Part shown: piece after piece, positions 12,901 through 25,329 of the stretch
Layout of the letters: every line of letters begins with the position of its first letter
Position numbering within the stretch: position 1 is the first letter of the stretch
Origin: Sinohyriopsis cumingii
Lineage: Eukaryota; Mollusca; Bivalvia; Unionida; Unionidae
DNA: 64,000 nucleotides
Reading direction: 5' to 3'
NCBI GenBank assembly: GCA_028554795.2
Contig: JAPYKE020000033.1
Location: forward strand, 4,817,501-4,881,500
Translations under genes and position numbers: made by a program
Notes under the pieces: generated by a model
The model's database searches: none
What the model saw: the letters and a program-made list of their open reading frames with translations, nothing else
What the model was told of the DNA's origin: nothing

Positions 12901-13404
12901 ACCTTCCATTCCCGACTGATTTACTAAATATACTTAAGTACTTGATTGGTAGACTGCTATGACTTATATTTCTTGTTTTCCAGCTTTTTTAGATCTTTGT
13001 ATACAAATAGCATTGCTGAAATACCACCATTTTCACTCAGATTCAAAACACTTTCTGTTAAAATATGACAGTACTATTTAGAATTGACAAATGATACATT
13101 TAGTAAATCAGTCTGGCAAATGACATATTGATTAATTTCTCTCTGAAAATTCCCACACAAATTTATTCCTTTGCAGGCTATTCTCAGAATATTATTCAAA
13201 ATATATTTATTGAGAATCACAGTTGCTTGGCCCCTTTACAACCAGGTGTTTGCCATACTCAAAACCTGCAGACAACCACACTGTTTACCTTATTTGCATA
13301 CTTGCTTTCCCCTATCAAATTCCAACTGAATTACTATATTTTTTATATTATTGTGCCAGTTTTCAGAATCATCAGTGAAACATGATCTTGAAATAACAGT
13401 ATTC

Positions 13405-13550
13405 TACTCAAACACCCTCTTTTACTATTGCCTGTTATTAACTCCAATACTGTTTTACTATTGCCTCTTACTAACTCCAATACTATTTTACTATAATTGC
13501 ATCCTGCTAACTCAAATGCTCTTTCCCTGTTGCATCTTACTAACTATTGT
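13405..13550. repeat. ~32-bp minisatellite
   Basis: About four copies of a unit like TTTTACTATTGCCTCTTACT followed by AACTCCAATACT. It adjoins the next array but the unit is unrelated. Confidence 0.75.
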
Positions 13551-13564
13551 ACCATGGTTCTAAC

Positions 13565-13800
13565 TTCCTGTCAGTTCTTTAATCATGAAGCACCATGGCT
13601 CTGACTTCCTGTCAGTTCCTTACCATGTCTGAGGCACCATGGTTCTGACTTTATGTCAATTCCTTGCCATGAGGCACCATGGTTTGGACTTCCTCTCAGT
13701 TTCCTTCCCATTAGGCACAATGATTTTGACTTCCTGTCAATTCCTTCCCATGAGACATCATTGTTCTGACTTCCTGACATTTCTATACCATGATGTATTA
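13565..13800. repeat. ~41-bp minisatellite
   Basis: About six copies of a unit containing GGCACCATGGTTCTGACTTC, CTGTCAGTTCCTT and CCATGA. Open frames on both strands are artefacts of the repeat. Confidence 0.85.
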
Positions 13801-14679
13801 TGGTTTGTTTATGACTTGAGATTGGTACTTACATAGTACTTGCTACAAATTTGCAGTTTCAGACTTCAATCAAAATATTTGCTAGTGCACACAGATAAAA
13901 TTAAACTTAAAGAATAATTAATATCTACAAATTGGGCATTTGAAATCACATTTTGCTAAATGATGTTGATGTTTCTTGTTCAGGTAGATACTTACCTTTG
14001 ACCTGGCATTGTATCTTGTACAGAGAAGTGCTTTTTAGCAGTAGAAAACAATCCACTTTAACTAAAATATATGCAGAGATATATGTATGTACTATTTCTA
14101 ACTTGGCATTCATATAACTAAAAGTGTGATGTTTACCTTTTTTGTGTGCCTATAAAGACCAAATCTTCTCTTATCAGTGTGAACTGTAAGCTTCTAAACT
14201 GTATTTCCCAAGCTGTTCAAATTTTCTTTATATCTTCTGCACCTTCACATATCATCTGCGTCATCTTAGTAATTTCTACATCGTTGGCATTCTATGTTAT
14301 AACATAGATACCATTTTCTTTATAACATTTCTTTAGACCGTACAGAAAACAACATTTGGGAGAGATTCTTGGCTTCTTGTGTACTAACAGCACAAGAAAA
14401 GTAATCAGACAAAGCATAATTTAAACATATTTTCTGGTTTCATTCTGCCAATAAAAACCTGTTGAGACCTTTGGGCTAGGTGTCATCTGAACCATGTTAA
14501 TGAAAGGTGGCTGAACATTTTGTTTTGAAACTCTTGCAGAAGAATTTCGTAGTCTACCAGGTTGAATGCTTCCTTGATATTAAACAGATATATAGAATTC
14601 CTGTCAAGAAGCCTTTATGCATTTCTTTAAGTCTCATATTAAAGTATAATTATTAATCTAAATATAGTGATGAAGTATA

Positions 14680-15725
14680 GTTACTCAGGTCAGCATTACA
14701 GTGGAGTCACTCAAGTCAGCAATTGAATGGAGTATAGTTACTCAGGTCAGCATTACAATGGAGTATAATCAATCATGTCAGCATTACAATGGAGTCACTC
14801 AGGTCAGCATTATAATGGAGTGTAGTACAATGGAGTCCCTCAGGTCAGCATTACGATGGAGTCCCTCAGGTCAGCTTTACAATGGAGTCCCTCAGGTCAG
14901 CATTACAATGAAGTCCCTCAAGTTAGCATTACAATGGAGTCCCTCAGGTCAGCAAAACAATGAAGTCCCTCAAGTCAGTATTGCAATGGAGTCCCTCAGG
15001 TCAGCATTACAATGGAGTCCCTCAGGTCAGCATTACAATGGAGTCCCTCAGGTCAGCATTACGATGGAGTCCCTCAGGTCAGCTTTACAATGGAGTCTCT
15101 CAGGTCAGCATTACAATGAAGTCCCTCAAGTTAGCATTACAATGGAGTCCCTCAGGTCAGCAAAACAATGAAGTCCCTCAAGTCAGTATTACAATGGAGT
15201 CCCTCAGGTCAGCATTACAATGGAGTCCCTCAGGTCAGCATTACAATGGAGTGTAGTCTCTCAGGTCAGGATTGCAGTGGAGTCAGGTTAGCATTACAGT
15301 GGATTATAGTCACACAGGTTAGCATTACAATGTAATCCCTGAGGTCAGCAAAACAATGAAGTCCCTCAAGTCAGTATTACAATGGAGTCCCTCAGGTTAG
15401 CATTACAGTGAAGTATAGTCACTCAGGTCAGCATTACAATGAAGTCTCTCAGGTCAGCATTATATAATGAAGTCCCTCAAGTCAGCATTACAATGGAGTC
15501 ATTCAGGTTGGCATTACAATGGAGTATGATCATTCAGGTCAGCATTACAGTGGAATCATTCAATTCAGCATTACAATGGAGTCATTCAGGTCAGCATTAC
15601 AATGGAGTCATTCGGGTCAGCATTACAATGGAGTATAGTCACTCAGGTCAGCATTACAGTGGAATCACTCAGGTCAGCATTACAATGGAGTATAATCATT
15701 CAGGTCAGCATTACAGTAGAGGCAT
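14680..15725. repeat. 26-bp minisatellite, about 40 copies
   Basis: Unit approximates CAGGTCAGCATTACAATGGA followed by GTCCCT. Copies are near identical in the centre (14820-15240) and diverge toward the right end, with occasional insertions such as GTATA. Several in-frame open frames (for example 14701-15171) reflect the repeat and should not be read as genes. Confidence 0.95.
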
Positions 15726-16227
15726 ACCTGGTCATAACTGGATTATTTGTGGATAAATATCCTTTCAAACATCAAAAGGAATATATCTTGACAAATCAAA
15801 GGAAACAGTAATGCAGTGTTGGGCTTTAGATCATGAAAGATACTCACTTTATTTAGTTTGCTTTGAGACTTTAAGGGATGGTTTTCTACATGCTCTTATG
15901 TATGATACTTATCATTAAAATAGGAATTGTTTTAGACTTAAAAATGCATTTTATGGAAGAAAAAAATCACATCAAGAATTGTGATTAAAACCAGTTAAAG
16001 TTCATCTTGAACATACAGAATTCATGACATACTTAATGGTGTTTCTTCCCTGTATATAGCTGTTACAGATACAAGCAGAAAGAACAACAGAAAATGTCAA
16101 ATAGATAAGTGCCTAAGACAACAATTCTATGGTTTTTGTAAAAAATTATTTTTGACAGGAAAATCCAACATTTGCCACAGTTAATATTGATTGCCTGTGT
16201 TGGTTGCCTTATGACACATAAATGCAA

Positions 16228-16280
16228 GGAGAAAAGCCAACAAGTTTTGTGAAACTTAACAAAATATTTTAATTATAAAA
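16228..16280. repeat. Dispersed motif, copy 1
   Basis: GGAGAAAAGCCAACAAGTTT then TGTGAAACTTAACAAAAT resembles segments at 51690-51738 and 57321-57372. It may be the end of a dispersed transposable element; the element itself was not delimited. Confidence 0.45.
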
Positions 16281-16765
16281 GTTATGAAATGAAAATTTAA
16301 GAGGAACTTATATTATTATGAATTACAATCAAATTAATCCTGAAAAAGTTCTGTCACAAGTTCTAAAGAATCAAATGTTCCAAATAAATTCCAGATCCTC
16401 CAGTGTACTGGTCTACCAACAGTTCTGATGGATCAAAATGACATTGTCCAGATTTCGTTTAAATAAATTCATAATAGTCCAAGAATAATATTTTAGTCAA
16501 ATGAGTGCTTTGTAATTCCAAAGAACAAAAATGACACAAAATTTAGACATACATAACAGTTGTTTTAAGTTGTGTTTTAATGTGACAGATTATTAATCAT
16601 GTCCACCTATTAGATTAAAATCTTTTATTACTCATCTCTTTTGCAATGTTTGAAAACAAAATTTAAACTTGTGGTAATATATATGATACTTAATTAAATT
16701 GATTTAAAATAGACTTATCAGAAAATCTGACTTGTTTTGGTAAAAATGTATTACCTTGATTTCAG

Positions 16766-16945
16766 GTGGCAAAGGCCTGTCACCCAAGAAGATTGCACAA
16801 GCCATTTATTCTGCATGCACAGACTTTACCAGTTCTCAGCCAGTTTGTCTGAAGAAGATTCGTGTGGTTGTGTTCAAAAAGACAATGTTCATGGCATTTG
16901 TTCAAGCTATCAAAGATTACAGCCCTGGTCAACGGGAATCCAGAT
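16766..16945 (+). CDS. Macro-domain gene, exon D (macro C-terminus)
   Basis: Completes the macro domain: GGKGLSPKKIAQAIYSACTD, then a strand with CLKKIRVVVFKKTMFMAF and the helix FVQAIKDY. Joined to exon C it gives the family signature PALGTGxxG. Acceptor ATTTCAG before 16766. The most likely donor is AGAT|GTATGA after 16945, which leaves phase 1 and joins exactly to exon E. The intron on its left is 6 kb and contains four minisatellites. Confidence 0.8.
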
Positions 16946-17331
16946 GTATGACATGTTAATTAGTTTTCGTGAATTTGTTTCTGACATGGGTATCAGTTTC
17001 TGTATTTATTTCAAAAATAGCATTTTCATTGATACTGAAATTGGTGGAGTGGGGAAGAAGTTTCTATTTCCACAGAAGGATTATAATTACTTATTGAGTC
17101 AAACTTTGTGGTTTGTTGCAGTGAAATAATTGAAGAAGATAGAAACTCCATGCAAAGCAATATATTCACAGCACAATCCCTTAAAATACAGTTCCTCAAT
17201 ATACAGTTCCTCGATATATAACTATCCAACCTAAAGCACAGATATGCTCATGATGGATCCCATTTAATTGTTATATTCCATCCATCCATCCATCCATCAC
17301 TTTAGTTACACAATGTAAAGAATTGACTTTA

Positions 17332-17738
17332 TATGCATGATGGGGGAGGGTTGACCTTGCCATGCATGATGGGGGAGGGTTGACCTTGCCATGCATGATG
17401 GGGGAGGGTTGACCTTGCCAATATGCATGATGGGGGAGGGTTGACCTTGCCATGCATGATGGGTGAGGGTTGACCTTGCCATGCATGATGGGGGAGGGTT
17501 GACCTTGCTATACATGATGGGGGAGGGTTGACCTTGCCATGCATGATGGGGGAGGGTTGACCTTGCCATGCATGATGGGAGAGGGTTGACCTTGCCATGC
17601 ATGATGGGGGAGGGTTGACCTTGCCAATATGAATGATGGGGAAGGTTGACCTTGCCATGCATGATGGGGGAGGGTTGACCTTGCCAATATGCATGATGGG
17701 GAGGGTTGACCTTGCCATGCATGATGGGGGAGGGTTGA
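17332..17738. repeat. 29-bp minisatellite, about 14 copies
   Basis: Unit approximates TGCATGATGGGGGAGGGTTG followed by ACCTTGCCA, with some copies carrying an ATA insertion. The array is unusually GC-rich and strand-asymmetric (G-rich on +) for this AT-rich intron. A short (TCCA)n run at 17277-17297 precedes it. Several minus-strand open frames rich in His-Pro-Ser are repeat artefacts. Confidence 0.95.
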
Positions 17739-19039
17739 TGCCTTCAATTGGTTTTATCAAGCATGTTTTGCAGTCTAACATTTAATGGGGCCAGATTTGC
17801 AAGAATATCTCAAAGAGTTGCACTTACTTTAATGACTTTGTCATTACTTACTGTGTGGTATGTATTTTCTGATGAAGTGAATATATTTGAGAGCATTTGG
17901 CAAAATATGATTATCCATGTTCATTTTGTTAAAGAAAAGAAACCATTAAGTTACTGACTTTACCATTTCTTGGGTACCATAACTCTTCAACCAACTGAAA
18001 TGGCACCCAGTAAAGTTTGAAAAACCCAGCGTTGAATACAACTAGCCTTGCATACATATTTTGACCTGTCTCTTGGCTTCCACAGTTTTTGATAAGACTT
18101 GCCATTCTGTAGCAGTACATGACCTTAGCACAACTAGTCCCCAGTTTTGAATGGTTTACAATGATACTAGGTCTATATTAAGGTTATCACCTGAACAAGT
18201 ATATATTGAATAATTACTTTACTGCAGCAAATTTTATGTGATTTAATTATATTCATGTCTCATAGCTGAATGTAGTGTATGACACAGTTTGCTAGTACAG
18301 CTAGTCCTGCAGTTGTTGATGGATTACCATAATTCATTACCTGCAGATGCACACCTCATCAAATCATTTTGAATGTGCTATTTATTTTAGAGTTGTTGCC
18401 TTTGACCCTTGATTATTATTTTAGTGTATGGCACATGCTTGTCCTGCAGTTGTTGATAGTTAGTCCTGAAACTTGTTAAATATTATGGCCACCACCTACT
18501 CTTACAGATTTCAGGAATGCTGTGACACTTAGTAGATATCATGGTCATTATCAAAATAATTTGTATGCTAGCAATTCATTGCACTTGTTTTGATTTCAGA
18601 AGAGGTATTCACTTTTGTTACTGGAGATTCTATTTCATCATGAGGTATGGGTGGGATGCAGGAGAGGCAGGTGTATATTTACCTGGACAAATTGCTTACC
18701 ATTCTCATGTAACAAATGTGGAATTCACTGTGCTGCTGGAATTATTTCACTTGACTTTAATCTTTGGATAATAAAAACCAACCAAGTATAATGTAATTTC
18801 CCATCATTTAATAGTCCTTTTCACTAATGTTTTAGTGCATTATTATGGCTCCCTCACTTATTATGCCAATCGCTTTATTTGGACATCCCTCATTATAAGG
18901 TTCCTCACTTCTAATGCAAGTTATTTTTATTATTTCACTGAAAATTATTATAAAGAGGGTCCTCAGCACTGTATTATTTGTATCATATACAGCCACCATT
19001 ATTAAAAGTAGAAATTTATCATATTATTTATTTTCAGAT

Positions 19040-20033
19040 TTTGCTCAACAGAACTTGACTAAATTTGAGTCAGCATCACATCATAATGGGCTTTATGTTT
19101 AGCAAAGGATACTGATTTTTCTTAAAATAATGATAATGAAAAAAATAATTTCTGAAAAGATATTATTTGACATATTGTTTAAAAGAAAAAGGCAGAAGTT
19201 TAGCATCTCTGACACATGGCAGATTACATGAAAGAATGTAAAATTTATACAAATGATCAAATGGTACTGGTCAGCTTTCAAGGTGCTAAAAGTAGATAAA
19301 GAAAACATGCAAATACCTTCTTCGAAAATATTATTGATGAACATAATTTGACAAAATTTTACAGAAGGTACTCTAGTGTAAAGAGTTTTGACATTATGTA
19401 AAAGGTGGAGATCTGCATTACACTTTGCTACCATTGCCAAAGATAAAATTTATTACTTATTCTCAGGACAGACTTACAGAATTTTATCAAATTTAACATA
19501 AATCATGTTGACATGAAAGGTTTTCAAAGTTATACAAGTGATGCCTATATACTGTACAGTATGGCTGCTGTTGCTAAAAATAGGAAAAAATTTTAAAAAC
19601 TTTTCAAAGGAATAGTCCAACAGAATATTTCTAAATTTAACATTATGCATCCTAGCTTGAAGACATTTCAAATTTTTGCAAATGATGCCCATCTCCTACT
19701 AAATATGGCTGCATTACTAATAAGAAAAATGCAAAGAAAACTTTATCTAAAACAATTTACTAAACAGAATTTGACCAACTGAGACAGAAGACTGGTAGAA
19801 AGGCCTTTCATTATTGAACAAATTATGCTGGTGTACCATAATATTTGGATAAAAACATTTTAAAAAATTAACATGGAACAGTTGTTTTCCTAATATATGC
19901 AGTCACCAGTGTTTGAAGGAAACTTCTTCAGCATTCTACCAAAACACACCTTGGCCAACGGCTCTTGCATTTGGCCATGATGCAGATGTCCACTAGGTGA
20001 CTTGAGTGATCTCATGCCAAATTGGGCCTCTTG
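19040..20033 (+). repeat. Degenerate ~145-bp tandem element ending in GGGCCTCTTGTTT
   Basis: Phrases like CAGAATTTGACCAAATTT recur at about 19047, 19342, 19476, 19620 and 19770. Phrases like TTTTCAAAGTTATACAAGTG..GC recur at about 19230, 19385, 19520 and 19670. The spacing is about 145 bp. The block ends with CAAATTGGGCCTCTTGTTT, a terminal phrase I recall as common in bivalve dispersed repeats (inference). It lies in the intron between exons D and E and has no protein product. Confidence 0.65.
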
Positions 20034-20431
20034 TTTCACTGGCAATATTTTTTGAGTTTTCCTAATTTTTCCAATGCTGCAATAGAGTTTGAATGTTTAG
20101 TATGTTGTTTTGCACTCAAAATGTACTGTACCTTTTTTATGGTTCTTGAAATTTATTATTGAAATGTTGCAGTTCTTTCATAGGAAGGCAAATAATGATA
20201 AGACTAAGTTGAAAATACAGCCTGATATACTGATAATGTCTAGCATATTTGTCAGAAAAGAAAATCTGATCCAGTGTAAAAGTCATTGTCTGATGAGAGC
20301 AATGTGTTTGCAATCACTGGCTCTCATTACTTAGAATTTGGTATCACTATCAACAGTTCTTCAGGCTGCATTTTGTCAAAGGTATATGATGCACATATTT
20401 TTGTCCTGTAAAAAAATCTCTGTGTTTCCAG

Positions 20432-20631
20432 TGAGCGAAAACCTTACAGTGGCTGGGACATTAGTCAAGGAGAGGACCAGACAAAGCAATTTGGTGTTTT
20501 GTATAACCATAGATTCAGAGTTGAATTTCAAAGCAGCAGTCAGAGACCTTGAGGGCTTTATAAAGAATGAACTCACAGAGAAAGAAATTAATTCTCCTGG
20601 AGAAATAATTTCAAAACTGCTTGATTTGCAG
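20432..20631 (+). CDS. Macro-domain gene, exon E (start of KH-like segment)
   Basis: Encodes about 67 residues beginning ENLTVAGTLVKERTRQSNLV and ending in EIISKLLDLQ. The pattern of a strand (LVFCITI), a helix (FKAAVRDLEGFIKNEL) and a further helix resembles the KH-like repeats that follow macro domains in PARP14. That assignment rests on pattern, not on a strong motif. Acceptor TTTCCAG before 20432; donor CAG|GTAGGT after 20631; entry phase 1, exit phase 0. Confidence 0.7.
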
Positions 20632-21317
20632 GTAGGTGTGTTTTTATAAGTACTTTGTTCTTACGCATGCAAATTATTCTTACTCTATACACCCATAGTA
20701 ATTAGGTTTCAGTGTTTTGGTGGGAATACAATATATTCCTCTGTTTCTAGGTACATGTAGAATCCCAGATTTTCTAAACAAAGAAAAAACAACTGATGAA
20801 AAAGATAGCACATTTCTTTGATTGCTATGTGAATTATAAATATGGAATATTCTATTCATCCCTGCTGTACCTCCCCAAGGGGCCTTGTTTGGTTGCAGAG
20901 AAATGACTAAACCTTGCTTCAAATGCATATACAGTAGGAACATCAAGTTTGACCACTGTATCATAGATAGTTAAAATGCTTTTGAATTTATAACATAACT
21001 GACATACATAAATACAGACAAACAGATAGATGGAAACAGAGAGGCAAGAAATACACTAGCTTTTTCCAAAATATACCTGCTTTTTCCTAAGGCAAGTATA
21101 AAGACCTTTTCTGGTCTTACACTGATTAGAAATAAACCATGTTCCTTCTTGTACAGACTTAGAAATGGTAAAGTAAATTAAAATGTCTCATTCCTGGAAA
21201 TCACACGTTACTTAAGTCACAAAACATTTCAGCATTCTAAGAATACTGAAGTAATTATTAGGCCTTTTTGAAATAAAAGTAAATTATTGAATATCTTTTA
21301 TTTTCATAAGAGTTATT

Positions 21318-22245
21318 ATCCTGATAGTAAGACTGTGAGCATAGACCTAAAAGTAGGACTGTGAGTATTAACCCTAAGGGTAGGACTGTGATCATAGACC
21401 TAAGGGTAGCACTGTGAGTATAGTCCTAAGGGTAGGACTGTGAGTATAGCCATAATGGTAGGACTGTGAGCATAGCCCTAGGGATAAGACTGAGTACACC
21501 TAATGATAGGACTGTGAGTATATCCCTAATGATATGATCATGAGCATAGCCCTAAGGGTAGGACTGTGAGTATAGCCCTAAGGGTAGGACTTGGAAGATA
21601 GCCCTAAGGGTAGGACTGTGAGCATAGCCCTAAGGGTAGGACTGTGAGTATGGCTGTAATGGTTGGACTGTGAGCATAAACCTAAGTGTAGGACTGTGAG
21701 TATAGCCCTGAGAGTAGGATTATAAGGATAACTCTAATGATAGGATTCAGTGAGTATATCCCTAAGGGTATGGCAGTTAGTTCATTGTTAAGGGTAGGAC
21801 TGTGAGTACTGCCTAATGATAGGACTGTGAATATGGTCCTAATGGTAGGACTGAGTATAACTCTAATGGTAGGATTGTGTGTATAACCCTAAGTGTAGGG
21901 CTGTGAGTATAGCCCTAAGTGTAGGACTGTAAGTATAGCCCTAACAGTAGGACTTTGAGTATAGCCCTAAGTGTAGGACTGTAAGTATAGCCTTAACAGT
22001 AGGACTTTGAGTATAACCCTAAGTGTAGGACTGTAAGTAAAGCCCTAAGTGTAGGACTGTAAGTATAGCCCTAAGTGTAGGACTGTGAGTATAGCCCTAA
22101 CAGTAGGACTGTAAGTATAGCCCTAAGTGTAGGACTGTAAGTATAGCCCTAAGTGTAGGACTGTAAGTATAGCCCTAAGTGTAGGACTGTATGTATAGCC
22201 CTAAGTGTAGGACTGTAAGTATAGCCCTAACAGTAGGATTTTGAA
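21318..22245. repeat. 26-bp minisatellite, about 35 copies
   Basis: Unit approximates GTAGGACTGTAAGTATAGCC followed by CTAAGT or CTAACA. It is homogeneous at the right end (21890-22245) and strongly diverged toward the left, suggesting growth from the right side. It lies in the intron between exons E and F. Confidence 0.95.
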
Positions 22246-22794
22246 TTGCATGGATCAGCAAATGAATGTTTTACTTACTGATGGATTTGGCTGGCAGTAT
22301 TTAAAAACAAACCCTCATCCTGAGATCATTCGTTAAATTGGATGATCTGAGATCTAGTAATGTTTTTCACTTTTGCTGAATATTGTTCTCATAACAATTT
22401 TTCTGAAGCAATAAATACTTTTCAATTAAATAAAGTTATGCTTTGTAAACTTATAAAGATTTTCAGGCTGCCAAGAGACAGTGTAGTATCTAAACAGGTT
22501 TTTTGCACAAGAAAAGACACACACACCCCAGATTACAGTAGGAATTTTTTCCACAATTATAATTGCAGGTAGTTGCTTGTAATTGGTTCATTTGATTGCA
22601 ACTGTAATGTTTATTATAACTGGTCTATCCATTCTTCAAATCGAAGCAATTTAGTTTATGTTGCTGAAAATTTCTTTTGCATTGCAACAATCCACTATTT
22701 TATCTATGCTTTTCAAATATGAATTCTCTCGGATCATCATCGACTATAAAGTTGCCTCATTGTACATCAGTCTGATAAATCCATAATATTTTAG

Positions 22795-22939
22795 GTCACA
22801 CAGATGGAGGGAATGGGTCAGGGAGGTGCCATGGTGTCTGTAAACAGGAAGAAAGGTGTTATCAAGGTGTCTGGAACTCACAGAGAGGTGTTAGATACCT
22901 ATGACAACCTCCTGAAATATCTACATAAGATTGAGCGAG
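22795..22939 (+). CDS. Macro-domain gene, exon F (KH-like segment)
   Basis: Encodes VTQMEGMGQGGAMVSVNRKK, then GVIKVSGTHREVLDTYDNLL and KYLHKIERG. The layout of strand, KKGVIKVSG turn, then helix is that of a KH/type-I-like repeat as in PARP14 after its macro domains. Acceptor ATATTTTAG before 22795 (phase 0). The donor CGAG|GTAAGA is near consensus and leaves phase 1, which fits the protease exon at 30594. If unspliced, the frame stops at 22993-22995 and an AATAAA lies at 23176, so an alternative last exon is possible. Confidence 0.75.
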
Positions 22940-23175
22940 GTAAGATGAAAGAGGAGAAAGTGAAACACAAGAGTGTTTTATTGCCAAACCTTTGAGAGAT
23001 TTTATGAAGTAAAGTTTCTGTGTGTAGTGATGTATTCATGTGCCTATATTTCTGTATTTGCCAGTAGAACCTTCCCACTGTTTTAAGAGTTTTCCCACTT
23101 TGTATCTTCTCTGCCATATTTCGTGTAGACATTAATTTTTTATGGTAAGCAAATTTGGAACACATTTTCTCCTTA

Positions 23176-23181
23176 AATAAA
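23176..23181 (+). terminator. Candidate polyadenylation signal
   Basis: AATAAA 180 bases after the stop that would be used if exon F were read through. It supports, weakly, a short isoform lacking the protease exons. Confidence 0.25.
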
Positions 23182-23744
23182 ATGGAAATAATTACTTTGT
23201 TTATGGGCCATAGCGACATTAAGACAAGTAATATATAAGTAATGTACACATTTTTAAGGATGAAGGCAATTAATTCTTCAAATTTGAAACAATTAGTCCA
23301 AAAACCTAATTTTGCCTTCACAATAATCATCTTAGTTAATGGATCAAATCAATTATATATAAAAGATCACAAAGGTGCAGTTTAGGAGCTATTTATATTC
23401 TGCACATAAAATATTCAACATGGCCAGTATGTCAGTCATTGTCAGAATGCTATGATTTGTATGCCTTATGAACAGGGTATTTTGAAACGTGTCATCACTG
23501 ACTAACAGCATATTGTTTTAAAGTTATCACTTCTAGCTGAGTCAAATTTTAAGGGTTATATTTTTTATATTTTCTGTTGATTATTCTGAGGTCTCCACTT
23601 ATGAACTCACTGAAACGTATAGCTTTTGACTCATAAAAATTAATCAGAAACATATGACATTCAAAAAGATTGTCATGGCAACTGTATTTAGTGTTATACC
23701 TTATCTTAATTGTACAGCAGGCTTCAAAATGCTCCATAAGGTTC

Positions 23745-23940
23745 AGATCATGATAAACAGTGATTCTTGAGAAGGTTCAGATAATTACATGCAGTGATCC
23801 TTGAAATGGTACAGATAATTATATGCTTTGGTTCTTGAGAAGGTTTACATGCAGTGATCCTTGTGATGGTACAGATAATTAAATACAGTGACCCTTGAGA
23901 AGGTTCCGATCATTAAATGTAGTGATCCTTGAGATGGATC
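23745..23940. repeat. ~36-bp minisatellite
   Basis: About five copies of a unit like GGTTCAGATAATTACATGCA followed by GTGATCCTTGAGAA. It is unrelated in sequence to the neighbouring arrays. Confidence 0.85.
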
Positions 23941-24354
23941 CACTTGTAGTAAGAAGTACATTTTCATTTGGAAGGGGTGACAACAGATATGATCAATATC
24001 TATCTGTTTTGTGTATTTTTAGTTTTGGACTGCAGAGGTGTAAAAACATATTTGTTTAGCCATTTCAATGTTTAGGACGTAAATGAGCCTTAAATTTTTA
24101 ATGTGTTTATAAAAGGAAACTTTTATTCTTTTTCATGCCATGTTGCAGTACAATTCACAAATAATGTTGTGGTGAAACCTAAGTTCAGGCAGCATGTATT
24201 GTTTCTTAAATAGAAATTATGTAAATTTGTTAACTTGTGAGCTACATAGTCTGATGGTCTTGTAACTATGCAAATAGCTGGTTTTGATCTCTACAGGTAC
24301 AAAAATTATTGCATAAGAAATTCACCATCACGTTTTTTACATGCACGACTTTAA

Positions 24355-25320
24355 TGCCATATCAAAAATTGTACAACCATAACAGCAGAGTACAAAATTA
24401 TTGTTGTCAACACTATAAAACAATGTACTTCCATAGCAGTGGCATACAAAAATCTTGTTATCTTCACTCTAAAACCTAGTACATTCCATAGCAATAATGA
24501 TTTTGTTGTCAACACTATAAAACCTAGTACTTCCAAAGCAGTCGTCCACATAGATCTTATTGTCGACACTTTAAAACATAGTACTTCCATAGCAGCAGCC
24601 TTCAAAAATATTCTTATCAACACTTTAAAACCTACTACTTCCAGCCCACACAAATCTTGATGTCAACACTATAAAATTTAGTACTTCCATAGCAGCTGCC
24701 TACAAAAATATTGTTATCAAACCTAGTACTTCCAAAGCAACAGAACAGACAAATATTGTTGTCAACACTATAAAACTTAGTACTTCCATTGCAGCAGCCC
24801 ACACAAATCATTGTTGTCAACACTGTAAAACTAAGTATGTCCATAACAACAGCCGACAAAATTATTTTTGTCAACATTAAAACTTAGTACTTCCAAAGCA
24901 ACAGAACACAAATAAATATTGTTGGCAACACTATAAAACCTAGTACTTCCATAGCAGCAACCCAGACAAATATTGTTTCACACTGTAAAGCCTACTACAT
25001 GTACTTCCATATCAGTAGCTAAACAAAAATTGTTGTCAACACTATAAAATCTAGTACTTCCATAACAGCAGCCTACAAAAATCTTGTTGTCAACACTGTA
25101 AAACTTACTACTTCCATAACAACAGCCTACACAAATGGTGTTGTCAACACTATAAAACCTAGCACGCACATAGCAGCAGCCCACACAAATCTTGTCATCA
25201 ACACTATAGAATTTAGTACTTCCATAGCAGCAGCCTACACAAATCTTGGTGTCAACACTATTAAACTAGTACTTCCATAGCAACAGGTTACAAAAATCTT
25301 GTCAACACTATAAGACCTAG
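24355..25320. repeat. ~54-bp minisatellite, about 17 copies
   Basis: Unit contains CAACACTATAAAACCTAGTA, CTTCCATAGCAGCAGCC and TACACAAATCTTGTTGT. Copies diverge by substitutions and short deletions. Minus-strand open frames over it (24351-24653, 24635-24877, 24978-25184) are repeat artefacts. Confidence 0.95.
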
Positions 25321-25329
25321 TTCCTTTAC

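Noticed and set aside
14701-15256. Open frames of 98-156 codons with repeated SAITMESLRSALQWS-type peptides
   Set aside because: They coincide with the 26-bp minisatellite; no domain, start context or splice signals.
17271-17781. Minus-strand frames with His/Pro/Ser-rich repeats
   Set aside because: Generated by the 29-bp array; all three frames are equally open.
21318-25320. Possible CRISPR arrays because of regular repeats
   Set aside because: Units are contiguous or vary throughout with no unique spacers, and the window is a eukaryotic genome.
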